Counted from the first letter of the stretch, positions 34,289 through 44,049 are shown. The stretch: 64,000 nucleotides of DNA from Tetragenococcus halophilus (GCF_021474685.1 NZ_JAKEIT010000013.1:1-64000); one strand, 5' to 3'. Program-made: numbers and translations. The notes: generated by a model from the sequence alone, not told the origin.

Positions 34289-35304
34289 TTCATAATACCT
34301 CCAACGTTCTCATACATAGGTAAAAACATCGCAATATAAATAGCCATAATCAAAACAGCGACAAATAAAAAAACAAGCGGCTGTATCCATTGAATCCAAC
34401 CTTCTATTTTTTCAACGATTCTTTTGGTCAGCAATTGACTATAAAGGAGTAGTTCTTCGCCTAGTTTTCCTTTAACTTCTCCTTGTAAAATAATTAGAGA
34501 AAATTCTGGCAGTAAAAAAGGATAGCTTTCTAACTCTTTAGCTAATGAATTTCCTTTAGATAATGCATCGTTTAATTCTCTAGCTAAGCTAGCAACTAAA
34601 GAATGAGGATTAACACTTTCCATAAATCCTAATATCTGTCTGGCCTCAAGACCTTGTTTGAACATCTTCCCCCACTCTAAAGCAAAATAGCTGGTCTGAT
34701 ACATTTTGCATAAAAAGCCAATAAACGGTAATCCTGCCAAAAAAACACCGCGATCAATCACAGTTTGCTGCTTGGCATACCACCAACCAGCAACAAGTAA
34801 GCATAAGATAATAAGGATAAAACCCACCATAATAAATGGCCCATAAGCAATTAACCAAATACTCCAATGGCTTGTTTCAATCATCCCTGATTGTAGTAAT
34901 GAAGGCAGGAGAAAAAAACGCATAGCAAATAATAAAGCAAGTACAAATAGAAATAATAATAGGGGGTAGCTCGCAACTTTACTTAGTTCTTTTTTCTGTT
35001 TTCTTAAAATTTGCATAGTGTTTAGAATGTTTTTTAGCGTAACAACGATATTGCCGTGTATGTCTGCTAATTGTACTTGTGTCGTTTCTGCCAGGCTAAA
35101 TCCTGCCTGATAAAAACATTCTGCAAAACTAGCCCCTTTGGCAAGGCCGCTTGTAAAACACTGCAAAATTTCCCAGGAAAATTGTTGGTTACGCTGCATT
35201 ACAGCTAAACTTTCTTGTAAAGAAAACCCATTTTCCAATAAACTAATCAACATTTCTAAAAACTGTTCACGCATAAGGGCGTTATTTTTATGTTTTCTTT
35301 TCAA
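34285..35304 (-). CDS. comGB: Competence pilus membrane platform protein ComGB
   Basis: 339-residue GspF-type inner-membrane protein with the expected three to four membrane helices (FLFVLALLFAMRFFLLPSLL; GPFIMVGFILIILCLLVAGWW; IQPLVFLFVAVLIMAIYIAMFLP). It anchors the pseudopilus and couples to ATPase ComGA. I chose TTG 35304, which follows AAGGAAGGG by 10 bases and gives the usual short basic N-terminus; the frame is open to an ATG at 35337. It overlaps the end of comGA. Confidence 0.87.
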   Translation of the reverse strand: MKRKHKNNALMREQFLEMLISLLENGFSLQESLAVMQRNQQFSWEILQCFTSGLAKGASFAECFYQAGFSLAETTQVQLADIHGNIVVTLKNILNTMQILRKQKKELSKVASYPLLLFLFVLALLFAMRFFLLPSLLQSGMIETSHWSIWLIAYGPFIMVGFILIILCLLVAGWWYAKQQTVIDRGVFLAGLPFIGFLCKMYQTSYFALEWGKMFKQGLEARQILGFMESVNPHSLVASLARELNDALSKGNSLAKELESYPFLLPEFSLIILQGEVKGKLGEELLLYSQLLTKRIVEKIEGWIQWIQPLVFLFVAVLIMAIYIAMFLPMYENVGGIMK

Positions 35305-36226
35305 TATCCAGTAACCCTTCCTTTTGTGCTTGTGCATATGCTTTTGTCCACTGCCTTTGTTCTGACTCCCCCGTAAAAAATTCGTAGGCCAGTAAAGCTC
35401 GACTTTCTTTTTGGCTGTCCAAAAATAATTGTTGATAGATCACTCCATTTAAACAATCACCCAGCTCTGTTTGACTCCCTACTAAATCTAACAGGCGCCC
35501 CTTTGTTTCAAGCACTCCTTTTGCATGTACCGTTGCTAGTACAGTATGCCCAGTCAATGCTGCACGTATGGCTGCTTTTGCTGTTAATTGATCGCGAATT
35601 TCGCCAATGATCAGTAAGTCTGGACGATGTCGTAGTGACAGTTTGATAAGCTGGTCATATGTCTGCTGAATTTTTTCATTTGTTTGTAGCTGTAAAAACT
35701 TCGGTTCTTCGATTTCCACAGGGTCTTCAATGGTAATCACCTGTCCTTTTGTATATTGTGCAATGTGATACATCAAAGTAGTTTTCCCCGATCCTGTAGG
35801 GCCACTAAAAAGATATAACCCCCTTTCTTTTTGGATTTTTTGTTGAATTAACTCTGCATCTTGCGGGAAAAAATAGGCTGGTTTCTCTTGCTTTAAATTG
35901 TACAAAAAACGAATCACTAGACTTTCATTTCCTTGGTAATCACCAACAGTTGATAAGCGCAACCTTTGCGTATCATCTTTGATTAAGTAACTTATAGCGC
36001 CTAGTTGCGCCTTACGCTTTTCGCCTACATCCATTTCTCCTAAATATTTAAACCTTGAAATCAACTGTTGTGCCTGTTCATAAGAAAGCTCTTTGTACTT
36101 AAACAACTGCGCATTTTTTCGAAAATAGATGATTGCCTGCTCGTTTAACAAATACAGATACATATCCTGCATTTTTTGTTCTTTCCCATAGCTAATTAAT
36201 TCATCAGATAATTCTTCGATTGTCAT
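35288..36226 (-). CDS. comGA: Competence pilus assembly ATPase ComGA
   Basis: 312-residue GspE/PilB-type ATPase that powers pilus assembly. Walker A is FSGPTGSGKTTLMYH; the Asp box, Walker B and His box follow as ITIEDPVEI, LIIGEIRD and VLATVHAKG. ATG 36226 has AAAGGAGG upstream at good spacing; the frame is open 14 codons further. It heads a seven-gene operon (comGA to comGG) with overlaps throughout. Its promoter could not be assigned: no clear ComX-type box TACGAATA was seen. Confidence 0.93.
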   Translation of the reverse strand: MTIEELSDELISYGKEQKMQDMYLYLLNEQAIIYFRKNAQLFKYKELSYEQAQQLISRFKYLGEMDVGEKRKAQLGAISYLIKDDTQRLRLSTVGDYQGNESLVIRFLYNLKQEKPAYFFPQDAELIQQKIQKERGLYLFSGPTGSGKTTLMYHIAQYTKGQVITIEDPVEIEEPKFLQLQTNEKIQQTYDQLIKLSLRHRPDLLIIGEIRDQLTAKAAIRAALTGHTVLATVHAKGVLETKGRLLDLVGSQTELGDCLNGVIYQQLFLDSQKESRALLAYEFFTGESEQRQWTKAYAQAQKEGLLDIEKKT

Positions 36227-36350
36227 CTCTATCCTCCTTTCACTATTAAGTACGCAATTTTTACTCATTTCTTTTTTATACTCACAACTTTTTTAGTTAG
36301 CATAGGACAGTAAAGGCAAAAACTAGCGAGATAGACATAAATAAGGGCAC

Positions 36351-36400
36351 AAAAAAACGTTCTTATGCGCCTAATAAGACTTAAGTACATAAGAACGTTA
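36351..36400 (-). terminator. Long stem-loop, second terminator downstream of oatA
   Basis: AACGTTCTTATG (36357-36368) pairs perfectly with CATAAGAACGTT (36388-36399); on the minus strand it is followed by seven T. It lies about 60 bases beyond the first oatA terminator, with no gene between, so it works as a back-up stop for transcripts running towards comGA. Confidence 0.65.
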
Positions 36401-36455
36401 TAATTATAAACGAATGGGACTAATAACCTTTAAAAAAGTTGAAAATTGGAGTAAA

Positions 36456-36487
36456 CAAAAACCCCGCTGAAAAATAGCGGGGCTTTT
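36456..36487 (-). terminator. Terminator of oatA
   Basis: CCCCGCT and AGCGGGG stem with a short A-rich loop and T run on the minus strand, directly after the oatA stop. Confidence 0.9.
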
Positions 36488-36492
36488 GCGTA

Positions 36493-38382
36493 TTATTCTA
36501 ATATTTTTTTAGCTAATAAAGAAGTATATTCGACTCTGCCGACATCGGTTGGATGAACTTGGTCTTCTCGGAACCAGTTGGTATTTTCATTACTTAAGTC
36601 ATACCAATCGACCAAGGTAATGCGTTTATATTTATCATTCATTTTTTTAAATAAACTATTATTATCATTTTGCCAACGTTGTGTTGGCACTCGGACGTTA
36701 ATTAAATAAACTTTTCGATCACCTATAACATCCATCAAATCATCAAATTGAGCTTCATCCGCGTAACCATTACTTCCTAAAGCTAATACAACATTTTCTT
36801 TTAGATTATCTTCATCTTTTAATTCCTGTAAAAGATCCACACTATCATACAATTGTCTGCCCACATCAGCATCAATAACAGCATCCGGGAAAATTTCTTG
36901 GATATTTTTAGTAGAACCTAATAAAACAGAATCGCCAAAGGCTGTAACTTCAGTCTCTTTCGCCTGTTTTACTTGTTTTTCTGTCAAACCATATTTTTCC
37001 ATCACATGGTCTGTGTTCGTACTATAAGTTTCTAAAATATTTTCATCTGTAGCAGTATCTTGTGTCTCTTCTTCTGAATCATCTGTGTCATCCTCATTTT
37101 TCGTCTTTTGGGCAGCCTGTTTGTTTTCTTGAATTTCTTCTTGAAACTCTGCTTGATTTGCATTGACAGCACTACTAGGCGCTATGCTAACACCAATGGA
37201 AGCAATAAGAACAACAATCAAGCTAGCTATGCCCACAGCTTTTTGTTTACTAAGTATGGGTTTAGAAAACCACCCCTTAATCATTGTCCAAGTCTTTTTA
37301 TAATCAAATTTTCTGAGTGGTTCTTCGATAAAACGATAAGACAACTCACTACATAAGACAATCAATGCTAATTCAATAAACACATGTAACCAAACGTTAT
37401 TGGCTACATTAACTTTAGCTTCATAAAAAATCATTACTGGAAATTGATATAAGTAAATCCCATAACTACGTTTGCCCAAATAACTAAATACTGGGTTAGT
37501 GAGCCAACGATTCAAGCTTGCGCCAGGATGAGCCGTAACAGCCACTAAAACAGCTGTAACAACACTGACGAAATAGATCCCTCCATAATAAGGAAAACTA
37601 AAACGATCATCCATAAAAATATATGAAACGATAAGTAGGAATAAAGAAGCTAAGCCAGCAGTATTTAAAATCTTTTTGGCACTGTCCGGAATTTCTTCTT
37701 TCAAACGAGTACTTGGCCAGATAAAAGCTAAAGCATTCCCAATCAGTATGGAAAAAATCCGCGTGTCGGTACCATAATAAATTCTTGTAGGATCTTCTCC
37801 TGGGGTAAAACCAACTGCCATTCCTATGGCTGATAGAAGACCTCCAATAGTTAATATATAAAAGATCCAATCTCTACGTCTCACAAATTTTATTAAAAGG
37901 ATAAAAAGAAGCGGCCAAATCAGATAATTTTGCCCTTCAACTGCCATCGTCCACAAATGAGTAAAAGGAGATTCATTGCCAAAACGATCAAAATAAGAAA
38001 GTCCATGATCAATTTGCCACCAATTATTCACATATAAAAGACTGCTAAAAACGGCACCTCGTATGTTATTTAATAAGTTTCTTTGGAACAAAGTTATGTA
38101 AGCAGTTGAAACAACCAATACCGTAACTAAAGATGGATATAATCTTTTTAGACGCCGAATATAAAATTTTAAAACATCTATCTTCTCATTTTGTTTCCAT
38201 TCCTGCCGTAATAAATCAGTAATCAAATAGCCAGAAATAACCAATAGAATGGGTACTCCTAAATAGCCTCCTGGTAAATAAGAAGGCAATAAATGATATA
38301 AGATGACTCCGATAACCGCTAGTGTACGGATACCATCAATACCTGTGATATATCGGCTGTTTTTAATTCTTTTTTTCTCCAT
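36493..38382 (-). CDS. oatA: OatA-like acyltransferase with SGNH domain (peptidoglycan O-acetyltransferase)
   Basis: 629-residue two-part membrane protein. The N-terminal 370 residues form an acyltransferase-3 domain of about ten helices (GIDGIRTLAVIGVILYHLLP; the catalytic-type His is in YHLLP). After a linker of Asp/Glu/Thr repeats (about 415-445), an extracellular SGNH hydrolase domain follows, with the block-I Ser in TAFGDSVLLG and the final Asp/His pair in DQVHPTDVGR. Such proteins O-acetylate MurNAc and give lysozyme resistance. Whether the target is peptidoglycan or another polymer is inference. Confidence 0.87.
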   Translation of the reverse strand: MEKKRIKNSRYITGIDGIRTLAVIGVILYHLLPSYLPGGYLGVPILLVISGYLITDLLRQEWKQNEKIDVLKFYIRRLKRLYPSLVTVLVVSTAYITLFQRNLLNNIRGAVFSSLLYVNNWWQIDHGLSYFDRFGNESPFTHLWTMAVEGQNYLIWPLLFILLIKFVRRRDWIFYILTIGGLLSAIGMAVGFTPGEDPTRIYYGTDTRIFSILIGNALAFIWPSTRLKEEIPDSAKKILNTAGLASLFLLIVSYIFMDDRFSFPYYGGIYFVSVVTAVLVAVTAHPGASLNRWLTNPVFSYLGKRSYGIYLYQFPVMIFYEAKVNVANNVWLHVFIELALIVLCSELSYRFIEEPLRKFDYKKTWTMIKGWFSKPILSKQKAVGIASLIVVLIASIGVSIAPSSAVNANQAEFQEEIQENKQAAQKTKNEDDTDDSEEETQDTATDENILETYSTNTDHVMEKYGLTEKQVKQAKETEVTAFGDSVLLGSTKNIQEIFPDAVIDADVGRQLYDSVDLLQELKDEDNLKENVVLALGSNGYADEAQFDDLMDVIGDRKVYLINVRVPTQRWQNDNNSLFKKMNDKYKRITLVDWYDLSNENTNWFREDQVHPTDVGRVEYTSLLAKKILE

Positions 38383-38519
38383 GATTTTTGTACCTTCTTA
38401 TACTCTATCTAGCGTTGTGACAAATTTTATCTAACCAAAAAAAACGCACAAAAGCAATCTGTAATATAATTCTTATAAAAAATTAAAATTAGTGTTTCCC
38501 TCAATAACTGTAAAAGCTG

Positions 38520-39395
38520 TTATAACTCTTCTTCATAGAAATTCCCTAAAATCTGGACATTTTCTGTAATACTGACAAATGCTTCTTTGTCAGATTCCTT
38601 CATGGCCTGACGTAGTAAAGGTAATTCGTAACGGGTCACTATTGTAAATAGTACCTTTTCGCCTTCTTTAGTATAAGCTCCTTGAGCGTTATTTATAATC
38701 GTAATTCCACGACGTAGATGACTTTGCAAAGTTTCGACCACAATGTCTGGCTGACGCGTAATAATCATTACTTGCATTTTCTGTTGTTTTGTATAAACGA
38801 CATCTGTCACTTTTCCACTAACAAATATTGATAAGGCACTATATAAAGCGTATTGCCAACCAAACAATACACCCGCCGCAAACATGATCATACCATTAAA
38901 AATAATGGCAAGTGAACCCACATCTCTGCCGGTCTTTTTACGAATGTAGATCGTAATAAAATCTAATCCACCTGAAGATAAACCATTTTTAAAAGCATAA
39001 CCAATTCCTGCACCTGTTAACACTCCGCCAAAAATAGCACAGATAATTGGATCAGTCGTTAAAACTTCTGTAGGAATAAATTCCATAAATAAGGAAGTAA
39101 GGATCACTGTAATTCCGGTAAATACAGTAAAACGTCGGCTAATCTTAAACCAGCCTAATACAAACAAAGGCAGATTAATTAATAGTAGCAACCAGCCAAT
39201 AGGAAAGTCTATATGAAAAAGCTGTTGAAATACGGTGGAAATAATTTGTGCCAGACCTGTTGCACCATTAGCATAAATATTTCCTGGTTCATAGAAAAAA
39301 TTTAAAGCCACAGAAGCCAATAATGCATAGACTAAAGAAAAAGAAAAACGATTAACATAGTCAGCATGGAAGAAATCTTTTAAAAATTGCTTCAT
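38520..39395 (-). CDS. YitT-family membrane protein
   Basis: 291-residue membrane protein of the YitT group: five to six helices in the first 200 residues (SLVYALLASVALNFFYEPGN, GLAQIISTVFQ, GLSSGGLDFITIYI), then a cytosolic C-terminal DUF2179 domain (residues about 205-291). Ligand and transport role are unknown. It is preceded by no near neighbour, so probably monocistronic. Confidence 0.86.
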   Translation of the reverse strand: MKQFLKDFFHADYVNRFSFSLVYALLASVALNFFYEPGNIYANGATGLAQIISTVFQQLFHIDFPIGWLLLLINLPLFVLGWFKISRRFTVFTGITVILTSLFMEFIPTEVLTTDPIICAIFGGVLTGAGIGYAFKNGLSSGGLDFITIYIRKKTGRDVGSLAIIFNGMIMFAAGVLFGWQYALYSALSIFVSGKVTDVVYTKQQKMQVMIITRQPDIVVETLQSHLRRGITIINNAQGAYTKEGEKVLFTIVTRYELPLLRQAMKESDKEAFVSITENVQILGNFYEEEL

Positions 39396-39432
39396 TAATT
39401 TAACCTCTTTTTGCCATTTATTCTATTATAAC

Positions 39433-39489
39433 AAAAAATTCGAATAAGGATAAAAGCAGTACACTATTCATATGCTTTTCCTTATTCGA
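39433..39489 (-). terminator. Terminator of hisS-aspS
   Basis: CGAATAAGGAAAAGCA and TGCTTTTATCCTTATTCG form a long stem with one bulge; TTTTTT follows on the minus strand, just after the aspS stop. Confidence 0.85.
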
Positions 39490-39495
39490 TAAATT

Positions 39496-41265
39496 TTACT
39501 CTTCAGTGTCTGTTACATCAATATTTAATTCATATAATTGAAGTGGAGATACTGTACTTGGCGCGTTAGTCATCGGATCCATAGCTTTACCATTTTTTGG
39601 AAAAGCGATGACTTCGCGAATATTGTCTTCTCCGGCTAATAACATCACTAAGCGATCTAGACCTAAAGCAATACCACCGTGCGGAGGAAAGCCATAATCT
39701 AAAGCTTCTAATAAAAAGCCAAACTGTTCCTTCATCTTTTCTGGTGAAAAACCTAAAGTCTTAAACATTTGCTCTTGCAGTTCTTTAGTATGGATACGTA
39801 ATGAACCACCACCTAATTCATAACCATTTAATACAATATCATAAGCTTCAGCATGAACTTTTGCCGGATCAGTCTCTAAATAAGAAATATCAGTCTCTTT
39901 AGGCATAGTAAAAGGATGATGTGCAGAAACATAACGTCCTTCTTCTTGACTATATTCAAACTGTGGAAAATCAACCACCCATAGAAAGTTAAACTTACTT
40001 TGGTCGATTAAATCTAACTCTCTTGCCAAACGTGTGCGAATAGCGCCCAAGGTTGCTGCTACCACTTCAAAAGAGTCAGCACCGAACATAATTAAATCGC
40101 CCACTTCTGCGCCCGTTTGACGAATAATTTTATCGGATACATCTGTTAAGAATTTTGCGATCGGGCCTTTAAGTCCATCTTCTTCTACTTTCAACCAGGC
40201 TAGTCCCTTAGCTCCAAATTGACTCGCGTACTGCCCTAATTGATCCATATCCTTACGTGAATAATTTTTGGCCGCCCCTTTGGCATTCAACGCTTTTACT
40301 ACACCACCATTTTGTAAGGCCATTTGAAAGACTTTAAAGTCTACATCTTTAACGACTTCTGAAAGATCGATCAATTCCATGCCAAAACGGGTATCTGGCT
40401 TATCACTACCAAAACGATTCATCGCTTCATCCCAAGTCATTTTAGGAAAAGGTAGTTCAATGTCTATTCCCAAAGTATCTTGCATTACTTTAGCAAGCAT
40501 TTGTTCTGTATAATTTTGAATATCTTCAGGTGTTAAAAAAGAAGCTTCAATATCAACCTGGGTAAATTCCGGTTGCCGATCTCCTCGTAAATCTTCATCT
40601 CTAAAACAACGAACAATTTGATAATAACGATCCAGACCAGCATCCATCAATAATTGTTTAAAAATTTGTGGTGATTGTGGCAATGCATAAAAGTGGCCCG
40701 GATGTACACGTGAAGGCACTAGATAATCACGAGCTCCTTCTGGCGTCGATCTCCCTAAAAAGGGCGTTTCAATATCTAAAAACTCATGATCGTCTAAAAA
40801 GTGGCGAATTGCTCGCGTTGTTTTTGATCGCAACTTCAAATTTCTAGTCATATTAGTTCTTCGCAAGTCTAAATAACGATATTTTAAGCGAATATCATCC
40901 CCTGCTTTGGTATCTTCCTCAATTGAAAAAGGAGGCGTTTTTGCTTTATTTAAAATTGTAATATTGCTAGCCATCACTTCGAATTCACCCGTCTGCATAT
41001 TAGGGTTGATCGCTTCTTTGCCCCGGTTTTTTACAATACCGGTAACTTCTATTACGTATTCACTACGACAACTGTCCGCAATTTCCCAAGCTTCTTGTGA
41101 ATTTTTCGGGTTAAATACTACTTGGACGATCCCTTCTCGATCACGTAGGTCAATAAAAATAACGCCGCCCAAATCTCTTCTTTTTTGTACCCAGCCTTGT
41201 AATGTAATTGGCTGTTCCAAATTATCTTTTGACACTCGACCACAATAAACGGTTCTATTTCCCAT
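39496..41265 (-). CDS. aspS: Aspartyl-tRNA synthetase
   Basis: 589-residue class II synthetase of the bacterial type: an N-terminal OB anticodon domain ([26 protein letters not shown]), class II motif 2 ([20 protein letters not shown]), the inserted GAD domain, and motif 3 ([13 protein letters not shown]). Length matches the family. The gene starts 13 bases after hisS and must share its T-box-controlled transcript. Confidence 0.97.
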   Translation of the reverse strand: MGNRTVYCGRVSKDNLEQPITLQGWVQKRRDLGGVIFIDLRDREGIVQVVFNPKNSQEAWEIADSCRSEYVIEVTGIVKNRGKEAINPNMQTGEFEVMASNITILNKAKTPPFSIEEDTKAGDDIRLKYRYLDLRRTNMTRNLKLRSKTTRAIRHFLDDHEFLDIETPFLGRSTPEGARDYLVPSRVHPGHFYALPQSPQIFKQLLMDAGLDRYYQIVRCFRDEDLRGDRQPEFTQVDIEASFLTPEDIQNYTEQMLAKVMQDTLGIDIELPFPKMTWDEAMNRFGSDKPDTRFGMELIDLSEVVKDVDFKVFQMALQNGGVVKALNAKGAAKNYSRKDMDQLGQYASQFGAKGLAWLKVEEDGLKGPIAKFLTDVSDKIIRQTGAEVGDLIMFGADSFEVVAATLGAIRTRLARELDLIDQSKFNFLWVVDFPQFEYSQEEGRYVSAHHPFTMPKETDISYLETDPAKVHAEAYDIVLNGYELGGGSLRIHTKELQEQMFKTLGFSPEKMKEQFGFLLEALDYGFPPHGGIALGLDRLVMLLAGEDNIREVIAFPKNGKAMDPMTNAPSTVSPLQLYELNIDVTDTEE

Positions 41266-41278
41266 GCTCTTTTCTCCT

Positions 41279-42562
41279 TTAGTTCATTTCATCAAAAATT
41301 TGTGTTAAATCATTATAAACTGTAGTTAGTGGAATCCGTTTTTCTTCTCCACTTGCCATTGATTTTACATTGATCATCCCAGCATTTAATTCATCTTCAC
41401 CTAAAGTAAAGACAAATTTAGCCTTTTGTTTATCAGCTGATTTAAATTGTGCTTTTGCTTTACGCCCCATAACATCGCGATCAGCAGAAAAACCCGCATC
41501 ACGTATTGCTTGTATAACTTTCAAAGCTTCAGTATTGGTTGATGCACCGATATTAACAACATAAGCATCCAATTGATGTAACACAGGTAGTTCAACCTCT
41601 TCATTTTCGAGAACTAATAACAACCGCTCAATACCAATAGCAAAACCAAAACCTGGTGTATCGGGTCCACCTAACTCTTCAACCAATTGGTCATAACGTC
41701 CTCCAGCACAAAGAGTTGATTGTGCACCTAATTGAGGATTGTCACTCATAATTTCAAAAATGGTGTGTGTATAATAATCCAAACCACGTACCATTGTCGA
41801 ATCAATCTCGTAGGAAATTTCCAGTGCATCCAACATTGTAGTGACCTGAGTAAAATGCTCTTGTGCTTCTTCACTTAAGTAATCCAAAATCGAAGGCGCG
41901 TTAGCTACCAATTTCTTATCTGCCCTGTCTTTACTATCTAAGATACGTAAAGGATTTTCATGCAAGCGTCTTTTAGAATCTTCACTTAGTTCATTTTCAT
42001 AAGCAGAAAAATAATCAATTAGCGCTTGACGGTAATTTTCTCTAGTCGCTTTATCGCCTAAGGTATTAATAACCAAATGCAAATGTTGGATTCCCAACTG
42101 TTTGAAAAACGCTAAGGCCATAACCATTGTTTCAACATCCGTTGCCGCATTATCCGATCCAAAGGCTTCCACGCCGATTTGGTGAAATTGACGCAAGCGA
42201 CCCTTTTGTGGACGTTCATAGCGAAACATCGGTCCAATATAAAAGACCTTATAAGGCTTACTATATTCAGGCCCAAATAATTTATGCTCAACATAGGCAC
42301 GCACAATAGGCGCTGTCCCTTCTGGACGCAAAGTGATATGGCGTCCGCCCTTGTCATAAAAATCATACATTTCTTTAGAAACAATATCCGTTGTATCTCC
42401 TACGCTTCTTGAAATCACTTCATAGTGTTCAAATAAAGGCGTACGAATTTCTTGATACTGGTAGTTATTAAACAAACTACGTGCTGTATCTTCAATAAAC
42501 TGCCATTTTTCAGATTCACCAGGCAAAATATCATTTGTACCTTTTGGTCGTTGATAACTCAT
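41279..42562 (-). CDS. hisS: Histidyl-tRNA synthetase
   Basis: 427-residue class II synthetase. Motif 1 region is [17 protein letters not shown]..; the histidine-specific loops [37 protein letters not shown] and [11 protein letters not shown] are present, and motif 3 is [15 protein letters not shown]-terminal anticodon-binding domain follows. GGAGG lies 7 bases before the ATG. The leader is a T-box (42850-43078), with two copies of the 77-bp interspersed repeat between the T-box terminator and this start. Confidence 0.97.
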   Translation of the reverse strand: MSYQRPKGTNDILPGESEKWQFIEDTARSLFNNYQYQEIRTPLFEHYEVISRSVGDTTDIVSKEMYDFYDKGGRHITLRPEGTAPIVRAYVEHKLFGPEYSKPYKVFYIGPMFRYERPQKGRLRQFHQIGVEAFGSDNAATDVETMVMALAFFKQLGIQHLHLVINTLGDKATRENYRQALIDYFSAYENELSEDSKRRLHENPLRILDSKDRADKKLVANAPSILDYLSEEAQEHFTQVTTMLDALEISYEIDSTMVRGLDYYTHTIFEIMSDNPQLGAQSTLCAGGRYDQLVEELGGPDTPGFGFAIGIERLLLVLENEEVELPVLHQLDAYVVNIGASTNTEALKVIQAIRDAGFSADRDVMGRKAKAQFKSADKQKAKFVFTLGEDELNAGMINVKSMASGEEKRIPLTTVYNDLTQIFDEMN

Positions 42563-42606
42563 TGTTTTTCCTCCTAAAACTCATACCGATAACAAAGTAA
42601 TTCGAT

Positions 42607-42743
42607 AACTACGTCTCGCTTTCGCTCGCCCTAGTACTGTTCATCTCTTCGCTTACGCTTCGATCTCAACAAGGTCTAAGCGACAAGTCGCTAAGGCCTT
42701 GAAGGAGCTACTCTCAGCTCCCTTGGGTCGCTGAATCGTAGTG
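42607..42743 (+). repeat. 77-bp interspersed repeat, copy C, with internal insertion
   Basis: Both ends match copy B (42760-42836), but about 60 extra bases are inserted after TGTTCATC. The insert contains the inverted repeat AGCGACAAGTCGCT within a longer AAGG..CCTT palindrome. The left end reads AACTACG instead of CACTACG. It lies in the leader of hisS. Confidence 0.8.
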
Positions 42744-42759
42744 ATTCGGGAAGTACGGT

Positions 42760-42836
42760 CACTACGTCTCGCTTTCGCTCGCCCTAGTACTGTTCATCAG
42801 CTACTCTCAGCTCCCTTGGGTCGCTGAATCGTAGTG
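42760..42836 (+). repeat. 77-bp interspersed repeat, copy B
   Basis: Bounded by CACTACG and CGTAGTG. It is nearly identical to copy A at 8285-8361 (opposite strand) and lies 16 bases from copy C. It sits 14 bases beyond the T-box terminator, so it is transcribed whenever hisS is. Confidence 0.88.
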
Positions 42837-42849
42837 ATTCACAGCAAAT

Positions 42850-43078
42850 AAAAAAGCCCTTGTTTTTACAAGGGCGAATCAGTCGCGGTACCACCTAATT
42901 TTGAAAGTCTTGCTTTCCTTTGACGAATAACGCTCGTTTAAGCGGAACGGCTTTTGGCTCGCTCTCCTCCGGAATGTCTTTACATCTAGCATCCACTTAA
43001 ACTATTTTCAGCCAAGATAGTTTTTCTCTAAAAAGTTTTTCACTAAATGTTTGTTCCTTCTCAGGCATTTTTGTATTA
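42850..43078 (-). promoter_or_regulatory. T-box leader of hisS-aspS
   Basis: The T-box core AGGTGGTACCGCG lies at 42884-42896 (minus strand), followed by the terminator stem GCCCTTG-AAAAA-CAAGGGC and T7 at 42851-42875. Upstream there is a long folded stem I region with AGAGAAAAACTAT and TTGGCTGAAAATAGT, the usual distal-loop words. The leader therefore senses uncharged tRNA. The specifier codon could not be fixed by eye: a CAT (His) in GACATTCC and a GAT (Asp) in GTGGATGC are both candidates. It fills the rest of the 644-base gap 42563-43206 together with repeats B and C. Confidence 0.92.
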
Positions 43079-43083
43079 GCTTT

Positions 43084-43112
43084 AAATTACAAGAAAAGCC
43101 CTGAAAAGTCAA
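43084..43112 (-). promoter_or_regulatory. Promoter of the hisS-aspS operon
   Basis: On the minus strand TTGACT (43107-43112), 17-base spacer, TAATTT preceded by TG; transcription would begin just before the T-box fold. Confidence 0.6.
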
Positions 43113-43206
43113 GCTTTTTAGCAAGATTATTACTGAAAATTTCCTTTTTATTTTCTTGTAATTCAAACAGAAACATTTTAGACTATAATAAGAAAGAGGT
43201 GAGAAT

Positions 43207-43638
43207 ATGTATCCTGGCTATTACCGTAAGCCTCATTACTATGAAACAGACCAGATGGGCATTGTTCATCATTCAAATTATATTCGTTGGTTTGAAGAAG
43301 CTCGAGTTGGTTTATTAGAATACTTAGGCCTTGCTTATCAAGACATGGAAAAGGTGGGGGTTATCGTTCCTGTATTAGCAGTTGACTGTCAATACAAAGG
43401 TATGGTCCACTACGGAGAACAAGTAAGGATCGATCCTTTAGTTGCAAAATATAACAGTACACGATTGGATTTTTCTTATACAATAACCAATGAAAAAAAT
43501 CAAATAGTAACCACTGGAAGCAGCAAGCATTGTTTTTTAGAACAAAATACGAATCATTTTATACGTCTAAAAAAAGATTATCCTGATTTTCATCAAATAT
43601 TTGCCAATTATCAAAAAATTAGCTCTTCTGATTTTTAA
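43207..43638 (+). CDS. Acyl-CoA thioesterase, hot-dog fold (4HBT/YbgC-like)
   Basis: 143-residue cytosolic protein. The opening YYETDQMGIVHHSNYIRWFEEAR carries the Asp of the 4-hydroxybenzoyl-CoA thioesterase group and its conserved HHSNYIRWFEEAR helix. GAAAGAGGTGAG precedes the ATG. Likely hydrolyses an acyl-CoA or acyl-ACP, substrate unknown. Monocistronic. Confidence 0.88.
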   Translation: MYPGYYRKPHYYETDQMGIVHHSNYIRWFEEARVGLLEYLGLAYQDMEKVGVIVPVLAVDCQYKGMVHYGEQVRIDPLVAKYNSTRLDFSYTITNEKNQIVTTGSSKHCFLEQNTNHFIRLKKDYPDFHQIFANYQKISSSDF

Positions 43639-43714
43639 TGCTTTGATTAAAAATATACAATCTCTGGTAGGTTAAATAAAAAGTTAATATTTTTATTAAA
43701 TGTGAGCGTTTTTA

Positions 43715-43742
43715 TTGCTTTTCTACCAGTCTTTCGTATAAT
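43715..43742 (+). promoter_or_regulatory. Promoter of the 55-residue protein gene
   Basis: TTGCTT (43715-43720), 16-base spacer, perfect TATAAT (43737-43742), 32 bases before the start codon. Confidence 0.6.
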
Positions 43743-43774
43743 CAAGGTTACATTAAAATAAAGGAGGGCTCTTT

Positions 43775-43942
43775 ATGTATGTAGTAAAAGTTTTTCACGG
43801 ATACATTTCTAAAGATGGACGTCGAACCCGTGATAAAACACCTAGAAATCTGTTAGTGTTTTATACAAAAAAAGATTCCGAAGAATTTGCGGATAAAATC
43901 GGCGGACGTGTTAAAAAGTTAGAAGAAATAACAAAGGCTTGA
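43775..43942 (+). CDS. Small conserved-looking protein of 55 residues
   Basis: An ATG frame with a strong AAGGAGGG site 7 bases upstream and its own promoter. The peptide MYVVKVFHGYISKDGRRTRD continues to a Lys-rich end with GGRVKKLEEITKA, is highly basic and has no membrane segment. A stem-loop overlaps the stop. All the signals of a real gene are there, but I recognise no family and can name no function. Confidence 0.72.
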   Translation: MYVVKVFHGYISKDGRRTRDKTPRNLLVFYTKKDSEEFADKIGGRVKKLEEITKA

Positions 43943-43976
43943 GCTTTCCTTTTACAGGAAAAAACTCAAGTCTTTG
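43931..43976 (+). terminator. Terminator of the small gene
   Basis: AAGGCTTGAG and CTCAAGTCTTT form the outer stem, with an inner TTTCC/GGAAA stem; a T-rich stretch follows. The 5' arm includes the stop codon. Confidence 0.65.
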
Positions 43977-44049
43977 TTATTTTACTCATTCTTCTTTTCT
44001 AAACATAAGTGTCTGATCTATGTTATTCTTATAATGAGGTGGTTATATA

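Noticed and set aside
36227-36350. ComX-type (TACGAATA) box upstream of comGA
   Set aside because: No sequence within one mismatch at a suitable distance was found; GTACTTAATA is too different.
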